Position numbers and translations under genes: made by a program. This document shows, one piece after another, positions 47,038 through 60,529 of a stretch of DNA of 64,000 nucleotides. Below the pieces are notes generated by a model, which saw only the letters and a list, made by a program, of their open reading frames with translations, did no database searches and was not told where the DNA came from. Location: contig CM041548.1 in the NCBI GenBank assembly GCA_023238725.1, positions 18,125,752 through 18,189,751 of the forward strand. The letters run 5' to 3'. This stretch comes from Scortum barcoo. Lineage: Eukaryota > Chordata > Actinopteri > Centrarchiformes > Terapontidae. The first letter of the stretch is position 1. Each line of letters starts with the position of its first letter.

Positions 47038-49990
47038 GTCCTCTTAAGTGTCTGACTGTATTTGCTATCGGGCACCGGGTCTCTGATGAATGAACGTCTG
47101 TCTGCTGCAGAGCGTCCAGGTGATCGAGTGCAGGAGAAAGATGTAGACCTCCTGTAAATATGCCTCCCTCTCCCTCTGTCCGTCTCCTTTTCAGTAGCTC
47201 TCTCCGCAGCCCTGGTCGGAAAAAGTCTTCGATTCACAAGCAAATAACTTTCCCCGCTGCACTTCCCTCTTCCCTCTGCCGTTTCTTCCTCTTATCGCAC
47301 TGTCTGCACTGAGACCAAATAGCTGAAACCAAAGATCTGTGACGCACCTGCTTCTCCTCCTCTATACCCCCTCACACACACACACACACATCCCTCCACC
47401 CTCACATCCACCTCCACCCTCATCTGTTCTTTTATCTACCTGGAGAGCCTCAAACAAAACAAAAGCAGGTGTCTGGTTACGGCTCCCGTGAGCATGGGAG
47501 TCCCACCGGAGGGGAAACCGGTCTCCATGACACGGGAACCACCTGAGGAATACAGAGAACAAGCAGAGAGGGTTTAAAAATCTGCTTTTAATTGGTCACT
47601 ACCGCACAAGTGACGTGCTCGCCGCTCATCAGCCTCCTCTACCTCCTTCATTTACTGTCTCTGAGGAGTTTAGGGGGTAAAATTATCCAGTTAGTCATAC
47701 TGACAGTCCTGATTGCTTTGCGAGCCGTGTGCCTCGGGCTGTAGGCCGTCAGATACAATGAGTGCTATGTGTTGAAGAGCTGCGTGATAAAGAGCGAGGT
47801 CTGCGGGGGTTGATGCACAGGGGTGGCTTCATTGATGAGTCGGGCCGTTTATCACTCAGCAAGGTGCTGGACAAGTGAACTGCAGTCATACTGTAATTAA
47901 TTTACATAGATGGTAGGATGTGATAAACCTATTGCTTACCTTTACAAACTGAGAACAACTAAAACCTCAAGAAACATCTCAGAGCTCAACAAAATCATAC
48001 GAAATCATGAGAATTTATATTTGCTCCATTGCTGTTGCACGTTATTTTGTCTACCCTCTGCCTCTGTGCACTGATGAACTGAAAAAAGGCACGAAAGAAC
48101 AAACAAAAACAGTATTAAAGACGTCTTAGTTGCTCTGTTTTAGCTGCTCTCTGTTGAAAAAGGCTCAGACTCTTTTCCAAAGCAGACCAGAAGGTTACAG
48201 ACAAACTATACAGATGAGTGAGAAGTTAAAGGAAAAATCAATATGAATATAAAATCAAACTGAACAGCTTCAGTGCTCCCTGGCATAGATTCTCTAAAAG
48301 AGTCTCTTAAAGTCAAGCAGAGGGGGAAGGATGGAAAAAATAAAGATATTCAGTCGTTTGGTGTTTTGTTTTGTTAACGGCGGAGGAGGCTGCTGTTTGT
48401 GGGTGTTCAGCTCTCCAGATTCACATCATTTTCATACTCATCAAACCGTTTAGTGTCTCCATCTGTGTTGTTTCGCTCATTCATTCAGGTTTCTGCTGCG
48501 GCTATCTTGTACTGAGGTATAAACATGTGATCTGTGTCTCGATACACTATCTGGAAAATGACATTCGATCCATTTGCAGCTGGTATTAATAAGGCTTCAT
48601 GTCATCTTCATTCTACCCACACTGTGATCAGATTTCAGTATGCAAGTTGATGAGGCTGACAGACACACGGCAGTCTGGTGTCCTTTATTAATAAATTTCC
48701 TTTTTTCAAAGGAAGACTTTTAGCTTTTGTTTGGCTTGCTGGAGTTCGCTGGAAGAGGAGCGGTTTAGATGAGCTATCTAGATAGAGAGTGCATGCCAAT
48801 GACATGTCAGACTGTTATAATAAAGACCTGACAGCAGAAACAGTCTAATATTAGATTTTGAGCGCAGAAAAACATGATTTTGAAAGGAAAATGCCATTTT
48901 ATCTTCATAGTCAGCTGTCAGAGACTTTTAGCTTGAGTTGCCTTTGATTTGGCAGATTTTTACATAGAAAACATCCAGACATTAGACCCAACTCGGACTT
49001 TCCCTAAAAGACAATAAGAGTATATACAATAAGTGATGAGCATCATTTTTCCATCCTAATTGGTGACGATTGCTTGATAAGAGAAGCGTCTCTATGTAAT
49101 TACAGTAATGACAACGCTCATATTTACAATGTGAGACACTTTATAGCTGGTTCGTTCTTCCTTTATTCGTACTGAATCAAAAGCCTCTGACGCACAGATT
49201 CCTGCCCTGCCGCTGAACTTCACAACAAACAGAAACGGCTCCCATCCACTAACAAGCATTATTTAAATTTCAAATCCTCTAGAGGTCAAGGAGAGTTTAT
49301 AAATGCACTTATTCAAATGAACTGTAAAAAAAAAAAAAAAAAGAACTGGGCTTCCTCTTTCAAACATCCACTGAGTCAGCCTATATCTGCAGCCCTGTGT
49401 TGAAACGAAGCAACTTCGCCAACAAACATATTTTTTCAGCCTGCTCATCATCTTGAACAACACTGCACGACACAGTTCACAGGGAAAGTGAAAATAAATA
49501 CAGATTTGGTATCGGGTAACTCGAGCAGAGACTCCGGGGATGTGTTTTTTAGAAAAGAGGAATACAGCCTGTTTCACATTGAGGCCGAAACACAGGAATA
49601 ATATGTGACAAACCACTTCGACTGCACAGATTTGCATGTAATTTAAATTAGGGCAGAGTGTGAGCTGCGAAGTGTGAGACTGATGAGTTTGCATGAGATG
49701 GAGTGACGCAGAGAGAGGTCGACGTGTTGATTCAGACGTGATTGTTTGTCACTGACGGTCTTTGGCTTCATTGTTGAGGAGTCAAGTTGACACAGAAATT
49801 GAGGGAAACAATTGTTTGCTGTGTTGCTTTGTTTGCTGGACTTTTTCCTGCGAGACACAAACACGGAAATCAATTTTCTTGTTGTTTGTTTGTTTGACAC
49901 ACTTTATCTTGACCCAGGCTGAACTGTGCTGTTCTGTCTGTGTGAAGGTTGGCTGCAGTAGATAAAACTGAAGCAAAATGTGCATGAGAA
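47038..49990. other. Region upstream of the alternative SGK exon
   Basis: The first few hundred bases (47040-47600) are GC-richer and would contain any promoter for the alternative exon; an (AC)n run lies near 47374-47390. No exon was found further on. An A17 run is near 49328. Confidence 0.4.
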
Positions 49991-50245
49991 ATACATAAGT
50001 GTGGGAGAAATTTAGAAATTCTCTTTCTTGCTGAGAGTTAGATAAGCAGATTGATAACACTCTCATATCTGTGTCTTAAATATGAAGTTGTGGCCAGTTA
50101 GGTTAGCTTAGCATAAAGACTGGAAACAGAGGGAAAAGTTAGCCTGGCTCTGCCCACGGTAGAGAAACAAATCTTCCTACCAGCATCCCTAAAGCTCACT
50201 AATTAACATTTATTTGTTCTGTAGAAAAAAATCTGACGTAAAAAC
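49990..50245 (+). repeat. Dispersed percomorph repeat, forward copy
   Basis: Blocks TTCTTGCTGAGAGTTAGAT, GTTAGCTTAGCATAAAGACT, GGAAACAGAGGGAAA and AAGCTCACTAATTAAC match a repeat common in fishes. A reverse copy is at about 60530-60745. Confidence 0.65.
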
Positions 50246-52300
50246 ATCAAGATGTGATTTTTGTGTGCTGGATTATTTTTGGCTGGGAGCGATGAGTCTT
50301 ATCACTGTTGTTACAGTCTTTATGGCTGCTGACAGATATGAGAGTGGGTCTTCTCATGTAACTCCCAGCAAACAATGAATGAGGCATTTCCCAAAACCGT
50401 GAACTAACACTTGATTTATCATCGTCATTTATCAAGCAAAAATAAGAAGCATTCACTGATTCCAGCTTGCAACATATAAATATTGCTTCTTTTGTTTTTC
50501 AGTTTTATATCACTGTAATATGATTATTTTGGGGGGTTCTGGATATTTGTGGATTTTTCTGGAACATTTTGCAGACTAAATAGATAATGAAAATAATTGC
50601 TTGTCACAGGCCTGATGAGGAGTACAATAAAATGTTGTCCAACTAAGATCATGATATGGATGGCAAACCCCAAATAAAATACACTGCTGGTTGCAAAGTA
50701 GTGTGTGTGTTCGCAACCAATGTTTTCCTTCAGTGCGTCGCCATAAATCTCAACTCTCCCTCTTAAAGCAGATGGATTAAAAATTAATTGTATGCGCTCA
50801 TCCCGTCCTGCTGTCTCCTGCAGATCACCACCTGTGTTTGTCCTCTAACTTTCCCACTTGAGCATTATTCTGCCAATTCATGACCACTAAACCAACTCTG
50901 GGCGTGAGGCCAGAGGAGGCGAGGGATTGAGATCACTCTGTCTGTACAGTAGGTCACTCCAGGAACAGCGCCGGCTCACCTGTTGCTATCTTTAACCTGA
51001 TTAGCAGCAGGTCATGTTGGGGATCTGTATGTATGCATTAAGCTCCTTCACTGTAAAAGACAAGGAAGCTGCTTCCCAAGAAAATGTAATCCAATACTAG
51101 AACACTCTTTCTGTAGCTTTGTATGCAGAAAACAGATATTTTACAATATCAGGGATGTGATCAGGGAAGAGACACCTGGAGCGAGTCTCTGTTTGAGGGT
51201 CACACTCTAGGTGAGGGTGGATTTAACGGGATGGTCTCTAGACATGCAAGGGCTTATCACTTACTGCCACATAAATAGAAACAAGCCGGTCCACTTTAGT
51301 CATCTTAAGAAGCGTGTGATCCTAAATGTGAAGTGTTGAGTCACACTTGGCATGGACAGAGGGGAGACGCAGCGTGTCCAAAAAAGCTCTTTGTGAATCT
51401 TTACATGTCACGGTTGGTAAAACACAGGTGTTAATTTAAACAGCATGCTCTGTTCTGTCTTTACTTTGATATGATAGGAACATTTTTTACACCTTGGCCA
51501 GGGAAAACCCCTGAAAAATGGCCATTTTTTACCATGTGTTTTTATTAATTTGCGCTGTCCCTTCTCTCAAATAAACTAACTAAGATTAATGATGGTTGAA
51601 TACCTTTTAGCTGCATCAGTTTCAGAGTCCTGGTGTTTTGCTTGCTTGCTCACTGTCACACTGCCATGGCTCACTGGGAAGCTTTTATAGATCAGAGCCA
51701 TCATTAATGACATACTGATACAAATAGGAGCATGAAGACTGGCCATATATAGCTATTTAAAATAGAAAACTATAACTATTAAACTATAACTAATAAATCT
51801 TAACAGTAAATATATATGTCAAGATTTTGGCATTTTTATGATGTCTATCATGGGGATATATGTGAGTGTTCTCTGAATAAAATGTGAATTAAAAACTACT
51901 TATGTGATAATATGTTTTTTGCAACAATTAGTTTTATCAGTAAGGCTTAGTTTTTTTATTTTTTTTTTATTTTAGCGATTTTCATTAAAACCTATGTTGA
52001 TTTTCAGCAGTGTCTTTCTGTCACTCAGTTCAGGCTGAAATATCAGAAACCGATGACAGATGGATGGATCACCACAAACATTTACGATCCCCAGTGGATG
52101 AATCCTGATCACGTTTGGAGCTGTAACTCTGATTTCAGCTTTCTCAGTTTTTTTTAACCCTCCTAATGAAAGAGGAATATTTTTTGGTTGTGGACGAAAA
52201 AAGACATTTTTTGGGCTTTGGGAAACAATGATCAACATTTTTGTGACACTTTTTTTTTCCGACTAAACAACTCATCGATTAATCGAGTTACAGTCCTACA
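50246..52300. other. Non-coding, little recognised
   Basis: Two kilobases without a credible exon. Near 52255-52290 the sequence ACTCATCGATTAATCGAGTTAC resembles the end of the hAT-like family. Confidence 0.4.
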
Positions 52301-52317
52301 CTTTTGACATCCTCTAA

Positions 52318-52405
52318 CTTTTCATTTAGGGCCACAGATAGGTTGACATTTGTGGTTTTGAGAGAAATGTTTCAGCAACTATTGGATAGTTGGATAACAT
52401 AACTA
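52318..52405 (-). repeat. Fragment of a dispersed repeat
   Basis: TTGACATTTGTGGTTTTGAG and CAACTATTGGATAGTTGGAT match the reversed end of the same kind of repeat seen at 55165-55615. Confidence 0.45.
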
Positions 52406-52429
52406 TGAATACGATAGTTGTTACGATTG

Positions 52430-53335
52430 ACTCTCAGAACACAAGGCAGGCGGGCCCAAATGCAGGACACGACTCCGGAGCAAGGGTTTAAAGGGTTTTA
52501 ATAATTAACAAAAAGGATATTTCAAAATCAGGGATCCAAAACAAGGCCTGAGCGGAGGCTAGTCAAAACCACATGAACATAAAACTTGCTCGGGGTTGGC
52601 AAGATCAAAACATGGAGTGTGAAACATGAAGTGTGGAACATGAAACGAGGACATGAGGCGCAGAACATGAGACAACAAAATACTCTTGATGATCTGGCGA
52701 CAAGACAAGGGAAGACAAGGACTATATAAACACATGAGGTAATAGGTAACAGGCGAACACAATCAGGGTATGGCAGACAATCAGACAGGCGGGAAACACA
52801 AAATGGCAGGAAGTAAAGGGGACCTGAAACATGAGGGAGAGTTGATTTCAAAATAAAACATGACACGCCAGAACAAGGAAACCAGAAACATGACAGACAT
52901 GGAAACTTAACATGATGAAACATAACAGAACCAGAAACCAGACATGACATTCAAACGATAATCAGGACATGACAGTACAACAAGGAAACCAATTAAATAC
53001 ACTGAACACAAGACCCATGAAACATGAAACACTAGACAGACCAGAAACAGAAATCGAAACCTGACAGACCTGAAAACTTAATATGCATGACGAGACATGA
53101 GGACCAGAAACTTGACGAGACATGAAAACCTGACATGGAAAACACAAGACCACAACCAAGACCTGGGAACTTACCATACATGACGAGACAGAACAGAACA
53201 AGAAACACGATCGACATGAAAACCTGACTTGACAAGACATAACCTGACATGAAAAATGAGACAAGACCAGAGAACAAAACATCGAACAGACCATGACAAT
53301 AGTCCATTTCTGCTGACAGGTCCCCCCTAATCTAA
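52430..53335. repeat. Teleost repeat element with an ACATGA-rich array
   Basis: Begins with a unique part (GACTCTCAGAACACAAGGCA, then GACTATATAAACACATGAGG), then becomes a degenerate array of short units such as AACATGA and GACATGAAAACCTGAC. Open reading frames across it are products of this low-complexity array. Recalled as a frequent teleost repeat; class unknown. Confidence 0.6.
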
Positions 53336-55160
53336 CACAGTGATCATGACAAAATGTAATTGTGCAGTTTTGTTAACAAAAATATCAAGATAAAAAGATT
53401 TTGACATTAATATTTTGTATCCATGCACCTGACAATGTGTGATCTTCTTGAAGAAGATGTTGATCACCCATGTTTACAATTAACATAGATAATATCTCCC
53501 AGTAACAAGTGAGTGTTGCTCTTTATACACCCGAGACCCTCAAAATAAGGAAACAAGAAATGGACCAAATGATTGAAATCACACTGCAAAAGACTTAAAA
53601 TAATGAACAGTAGGTGTGTCAAACTGTGTTTTGCGGATCTTGGCGATCTATACTCATATACTTGGTCCGCACATGAGATACGCATGTAGGTAATTTCACA
53701 GGATGAAAAGAACCAGCATATTTACCAGCAGACATGAGACGCTTCATGTTTTCTGCTCACGTCAACGCCGCTTCACAAACAAACAGACCCTCAGAGCCAC
53801 TCGAGAGATACACGCTAAAAGGAGTCACACAAGATAAGTGCACTCGCAGAAATCCCGACATCACTTAACAGCTCCTTCTCGGGCATTTATCTCAAGAGCG
53901 CAAAGACTTGAGCTTTTAAAAACATAGTATTAATCTCCAGTGGAATAGGTTGATGGCACGTAGTTGTCACTAAAACAAGGTACAACTAAGGCTAAGTGAG
54001 TTCAGGGTTATAGCAAATAAGCTGACCCACTTTGGATCCAACATGAAGTGACACTGAAGGACGGGAGGAAGGAAAGTTTAGGCCGACTGCACCATTAAAA
54101 AATGTGACAGTTTCATTTCTGTCGGTAATGAGGACACTGCACTTTGCTTGGACTATAGTAGGGCATCTGGCCAGTCTACCCCCAAGGACAGAGCAGGATG
54201 GAAAATCTAACGTATAAAAATAGCCCCCTCATCCCCGCTCACTTGCATGTAATTCTCAGAAGTCTCTCGCTCTTTTTTTTTTTTTTTTAACACGTCAGAA
54301 AAAAAAAAAGATGTTAATAAAACATTACATCACACCAAAAGGTCAGATCATTGATGTCACCGCTCCCTGACTTTTAATCTCTCCACTAAAAATGTCATGA
54401 GCTGCCAGTTCCTGCATGATGGCTTATTGTGTAAGCGCATAAGAGTGTATGCGTATATGTTCGTGCAGTCACTTCTGCGTGTATGCATGGTGTACAGCGC
54501 TGCAGACCAGTGAGCAGGATGAGTTTAAATGTCCATCTTAAATGCTTTGTGCCGGGAAGGTTACACAACACCTCTTGTACAGTAGTCTTACCTAACGGCT
54601 GCGCTACTGGGGAGGATTACAGGGATGTGGTGGGATACTGGGAATGATGTGAGTGTGAGTATGTGTGTGGGAGAGTTTAGAGTACAGTCACTAACGTATC
54701 TGTCACCACTTCAGAACGTTTTACTGAATGTACGGGATGATGTAATTTCCTCTTTGTAGAGAGTCCGCTAACACAAAGTTCATGTACTGCAAGAACAAGC
54801 TCTGTGAGGCTCTGTTGAAGCAGTTCAGGTCAGTTCAGTACGTTACACACTTGAATGATTATTTTTGTATCTCTGATGTCAAACCACTGCACTTCGTCAC
54901 GTTTTTTCGTTGCCCATCTGTTGACCCAACTTACTTACTAAAGGTGGAACTAAAAATGCCCAATCCATTGATTGAACAGCGCAGTAACTTCTTGTGCACA
55001 AACCTGCCATTTTCTCAATATTCTCATACCATCAAACAGAGCTTGTGTCCTTGTTGTAATTATCAACCATGTCCATTGGGTTCTTGTGTTTCATTGTTTA
55101 CTGATATTACATTATTACAGATTATGTTATGCTTCTTTTGTGGTTGATGCAGCTATTAAC
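53336..55160. other. Non-coding, nothing recognised
   Basis: No exon, RNA gene or element identified. A T16 run near 54273 is followed by an A11 run near 54299, which could pair. Confidence 0.4.
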
Positions 55161-55164
55161 ATCT

Positions 55165-55615
55165 AGTAGCAACCATTCGTACATTTAAGTGCAGCTTCAG
55201 CGGTAGAAACGCAGAGCTGATGTAGGGTTAAGGTACATGTAAGGAAGGGTTTCATTGATACTATACCAGAAGTGTTTAGTGAAACAGCTTTAGGCACAGC
55301 TGTGCTTTTAGCTAAATGCTGATAACAGTGTGCTAACATGCTCACAATGACAGGTATTTGGTCTAAACTAAAATACCAGACTTGAATTTGAAAAGTCAGG
55401 ATCAAGGTGATCACAACCACAAATAACCAAGAGGTTATTTATAATAGAATAACAAGAGGAAATCTGGGGACAATGAATATCTAACCTTCAAAAGTGGAAG
55501 TCAGATATTAATGTTTGTCCCATAATTCATGGTAATCCATCCACTAGTTGTTGAGATATTTCCCTGTGGACCAAAGTTGTGGACTAACCGACTGCGATCC
55601 CTTCAGGGTAAAAAG
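55165..55615. repeat. Dispersed percomorph repeat
   Basis: TGCTAACATGCTCACAATGA, CAGGTATTTGGTCTAAAC and TAATCCATCCACTAGTTGTT with GAGATATTTCCCTG match a repeat seen often in percomorph genomes. Confidence 0.6.
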
Positions 55616-55840
55616 TTGTGAATAGTTATTATAATCAGCCAAAACAGCAGAGCAGAAACATACAAATACACCCTTCAAGCTAATATTTAAAAGAATAATT
55701 AAAAGTTTAATTTAGTCCAAAAACATCTAGATGTTTAAATGATCACAGTAATTGGATCTGCTGAATTACATCTTAAAGATGTTTCGCTATTTCTCCAAAA
55801 GGCTTCATCAGTTCTGTGTCCCAGATACGTCCACTAGCAG

Positions 55841-56480
55841 TTAATGTCCCTATTTTTGGATAATGAGTAAATCCTGCTTTAGAGGGCTTGTCTACTCCAT
55901 CAAGAGTGAAATTCAGAGGAAAATTACTGATGTTCGATGAAATGGTTGGTTGATTCAGTTCATTTATCAAGCAGAAATGCCAAAAAAAGTTCTGGTTTTG
56001 AAGATCTCCTGTTTTTCTGTTTAACATCTTTGGATATTTGGATATTAGACTGTTGAAAGCACAGAAATAGTTGCAGCCTTAAATAGGTTAATTAAACTTT
56101 TAGCCATATAAAATGTTCAGATATAAAAAAAGTTAAATATCTGCAGCAACAATAATATTTTAACAGCTTCATTCAAAGGTATGAATTTTTATTGTCTGGC
56201 CCAGTATCGGGTAATTGCACCATGGTTTTGTGTGTGTCTGTGTGTGTGAGGTAAGTATTGTGGTATGTGGCAGGAATGTAACCGAGAGTGTGTGTATGTG
56301 TGTGCGTAAATGGGTGTGTACTTCAGGTATTTGATAAGGTGAATCACATCTCCTCCTCTTCGCTCGGTAACTCTCTGCTTCAGTCTGTAGTTTATACTGT
56401 AAGTCTGCAGAAAATCTCTGATCCGCCTCTGCCCTCTTCATACGCTCTGGAGGCGAGTTTGCTTTGTCCTCTCGTATAAG
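55841..56480. repeat. Tandem duplication, copy A
   Basis: TGTCCCTATTTTTGGA at 55845, then AATGAGTAAATCCTGCTT, a TG-rich stretch, AGTATTGTGG and ATAAGGTGAATCACA at 56334. The same markers recur about 1.9 kb to the right once an insertion is removed. Confidence 0.7.
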
Positions 56481-57734
56481 CTGCAGTCCTTAGCGCGGCC
56501 AAACTCAGCAGAGGCTCTATAAGTGTTTTTAAAAAAAGCACCAAAAATGTAAAGGTCGCTTAAAAGATCACCAAAGCTCCTGCTGTCTGTGGGAGATAAG
56601 TGAAGGCTTTTTAGAACAACCAAGATGAGTTTTAAGATAGAAAAAGAGTAATTGCATCAGTGTGGTATTCACACCCACCACTTGGCTAAATCTAAGATGA
56701 GTTTTGAGGCAGCATATTGCTCCTTCAAAAGGAAGAAAAGAACATCACCAATTACTGATCAGTAATAATTTTATATTAATAGGAGTATTTTTTCCTGTTG
56801 TAAATAATGTAATATCTTTAAGACTATTTTTTAAAGATGCCACCTTGAGGTTTTAATGCACGTTCTTCAGTATCTTCTGACACTGATAGAAAAAACAATG
56901 AATGGAGAAATTAATAGATTAATCAATTGCAGAACTTAAGATGCATTAAAAATGCTTGTTTTGTTCGACTAACAGCCTAAAACCTAAAAAAAAAACTTTA
57001 CTATCACATATGACACAGAGAAACTGGAGTTGTTCATATCTGAGAGGCTGGAGCCGGTGAATGTTTTGGATTTATGCTTGAAAAATGACAATCATTTAAT
57101 CATTTATCAATGCATATTCATCGTCTGTCTGACTGATCATTGCAAATTTTATCTGTAATGAAGCCGATGAGCACAGCAGACAAGAAGAGATTCATTTTCC
57201 CATTTAATACAGGCTTTCATGTGTTTTACGTAACAGCGCTGAATGAGTGAAGGACTTCTTCAGCCTTTAATTTGATGGATGCACCACAAACTCCCAGCCA
57301 ACAGGAAGTGGGAACGACGCTGCCAAGAAGCGATGTTGGCCCTCGAAATGTTTGTTTCACAGCATGAGATGGATGTCAAACAAAGAAGTGCTGCGTCAGC
57401 ATGCAGAGCGTTTTAATCCAGATGTGAGGATACATGTCCGCCGGGCATTAGATGACATCACCGGATGCGAGTTGAGAGGACGATTACATCAAACCGGAGC
57501 CGTGAGTTTAATATTAATGAGCTTGTCCGCCATGACAGAGTTTAGGGGGGAAAAGCTCTGGAGATGAGAAACAGGGAGCAGGTGCAGGCCAGAAGTGATG
57601 ATGATGAATCAGTGTCCGAAAGAACATGACCAGAACATTTACATAATAGTTTGTGTGTGCCTGTGAGCGCAAACACATTTATTACTCTGTGATAATATAC
57701 AGTGAGAGGAAGTGAGACAGTGCAATCTTTCTAC

Positions 57735-58660
57735 TTTTAGATCTGATTTATGTCCCTATTTTTGGAAAATGAGTAAATCCTGCTTCAGAGGCTTGTCAAC
57801 CTCGTCAGGAGTGAAATCTGGGAACAACAAGCGATGTTAGCAAAATAATCCATTAATTCATTGGTCCACTGGAAAAGCAACAGAAAATGTATAAAAAGTA
57901 ATTTATCAAGTAAAAATGCTTGAATTCAGAAATGGTTAATATCTTTGGGTATTTGATACCTTTGGGCATTAGGCTGTTGAAAGCAGAAAACATAAGGTCT
58001 GAGCAGAAACTAAACTATAGATTGATCAGAAATAATTTCAGCCTTAAATAATAATATATAAATACGCAGCTTCAATCAAAGGATATTAATTCAAATATTG
58101 TCCCTGTATTAAATTAATACACCATTGTTTTGTGTGTGTGCGTTGATGTAAGTATTGTGGCGTATCAGTGAGTTTAGCTGTACAGTAATGACTCGCTATA
58201 TCACGCTTCGACTTTCGCAGCTTCACTATCGCAGATTTTCTATGCAAGCATATCTAAATTCATATCGCAGATTTTTCGCTGGTTCATGGATTTCTGCGAA
58301 CAATGGGCCTTTTTATTTCTGGTACATACTTCCTCAGTTGGTTTTCCCAGTTGATTTCATACACGGGATGCTATTGGCGGATGGCTGAGAAGCTACCCTG
58401 TTTATAAGAGTGTGGGAGGGTTTATAAGGGCTTAAAATATATAAAAATAACCATATAAACATATGGTTTCTACTTTGTGGATTTTCACCTTTCGCAGGGG
58501 GTTTCTGGAACGCAACCGCCGCCATCGAGGAGGGATCACTGTATATGTGTTCATAGATGGGTGTTGGCTCCAGTTATTTAATAAGGTGAATCACACCTCC
58601 ACTTCTTCTCTTGGTAATCCTACAGAATGAGAGGAAGCGATAGAGTGCAGTGTTTCTAGT
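57735..58660. repeat. Tandem duplication, copy B, interrupted by an element
   Basis: Markers of copy A recur at 57751 (TGTCCCTATTTTTGGA) and 58581 (ATAAGGTGAATCACA). Offsets are 1906 and 2247 bases; subtracting the 361-bp insertion gives 1886. A shorter third copy of the right end (ATGAGGTGAATCATG) is near 58940. Confidence 0.7.
58183..58541. mobile_element. Tigger/pogo-type non-autonomous element
   Basis: Starts CAGTAATGACTCGCTATATC and ends ATCGAGGAGGGATCACTG, imperfect terminal inverted repeats of the CAGTRATCCCTCG type, flanked by TA on both sides (58181-58182 and 58542-58543). The interior has CGCTTCGACTTTCGCAGCTT and TTTCTGGAACGCAACC, typical of pogo/Tigger MITEs. 359 bp, no transposase. 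Confidence 0.8.
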
Positions 58661-60529
58661 TTTAGATCTGCATTACTTTAGCTTTCAATTTCACCGGGTA
58701 TTTTTGGGAAAGTGTTGAGTGTTATTAGACTGGAAAACATTTGGCCTGTGTCATGATACCAAAACCATACTTGTGTTGATACCTTACTTGGAGAGAGAGA
58801 TAAAGTTATTTTTAAAGCAACTACAAACAACTACTTTTTATAAACTCTTAAATAATCAGAAAGAGATAGATAGATTGATCAGAAATAGAAATACAGATGA
58901 GCAACATGGACTCTTTAAAGTGAAAGTGAATCCAGTTATTTAATGAGGTGAATCATGTCTCCTCCTCTCCTCTTGGTAATTTTACACTTTAGTTTGTTCT
59001 CTCTCTCTCTCTGTTTTCAATATAAGCAGCCAGAGAAGAAAAGAGCCACAATAAAAAATAGTATAAAATCAGAAAAGTTATGACTTCTGATCATAGAAAA
59101 CCAGACAAACCATTTAATGTTAATTTCTAACACTCTAACACTGCAGTCATATTTCTGTCTGTAATCGAAGGTTTATACGGTTTGTGAACCAACTCTGGCT
59201 CCAAACAATGATGATTTTCAGTGTCATTTAATCTGGACATTATCTGATTAATCATTTGGTCTCATTTCAGAAAACACCCATCACAATCACTCAAATCCCA
59301 GATGTTCGATTGTCACGTTTTGTCCAACTGATAGTAAAAAACCTCAAAGATTAATTAAAAAACTGAAAAAAAAAAGAAATGTTAATATTTGAGAAGCTGC
59401 ACCAGTGAATTTTGTTTGGCATTTTTAGCTGCAGATTAGTTTGATTGACATGTTTGTGTAGTCCAGAGGATGGGATGATTTTACACCCCCATTTATAATT
59501 CATGCTTTTAGTTCTGATGCCCATCCAGCACTGGCAGAGCTCTGTTTGTCTATTATCCCTCTGATAATTTAAAATTCAGGGCCGCTGTGTGAATCGCTGT
59601 TTACTTACTATGAACTTTTCTCCCCTGGAAAAGGTTTGAAGCTCATGCATTTTGACTGCTCTCCCCTCTCTTGTCCAGTGGAGGAGTTCGTTACGTAACA
59701 TCCAGAGAGGAGAGGCTCCAAAGAAAGAAGCCCGCGGGGGCTCTGACCTGCAGGTGCAGCCGCTGTGGGAGGTACCGCCTGTTTTTGGCTGCCGGACCCT
59801 TCATACAAGTTTAGCACTGTACCCAAACACACATTAAATCCATACATTTCACACAGAGACGGGTGGAGAAAACAAAAAATTAGTGAGTCCACCAGCACCG
59901 CCCAATTTGGCTTTGTTTGAAGAGAATTGAGCTCAATGCAAGTGGGTGGAGTTTTTGATTATGTAGTGCAGCATGGACTAATAAGTGTAACTAAAATGAT
60001 CTTTTCTTTCATTTAAAAGATCATTTTGTAATCAACAGAGCTAATTCTGTTCAATTGGGCAGTCGCTCTCAAACCTTTTGGCTTGTAACCTCCTGAAATG
60101 AAGCCATGTTGTGCTGCTTATTGCAGGTTATGGACGGGCTGTGAGCAATCTGACCAAAGACTGATTTTTCCTTCTTGTATTGTTTCATTTGAAGGATTTT
60201 TTTAAGCCTGAAAAGGTGAAAGCATCCAGTATTTTACAACAACAACAACAAAACAAAAATTAGAGAAAAGTCAGAAAAAAACACAAGTTTATGTAACAGA
60301 AATATTTTTATTTCCTTTATTAAGTCGTTAATCATTAAATGACCCCTTTATTTATCTTGGGAACAAGCACCAAGTAGTAAACCACAGCTTCAGGGCTTAT
60401 GTGGTAACAAAAATCACAGTTGTCTCACTTATTGACCTTAAAATTAAAATTTAATTAAAAAGGACAGTTCACCACCAAAGCCTATTAAATTAGTATAAAT
60501 TCAGATTTATCAGACTAACTGTGTTTGTC
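58661..60529. other. Non-coding with repeat fragments
   Basis: Includes the third partial duplication near 58900-58985, a (CT)n run near 59000, a probable hAT-like fragment at about 59220-59420, a 13-bp inverted repeat at 59993-60027 and an (AAC)n run near 60238. No exon found. Confidence 0.4.

Noticed and set aside
52528..53307. Cys/Ser/Val-rich minus-strand frames of 67-140 aa
   Set aside because: Translation of the ACATGA-type low-complexity array.
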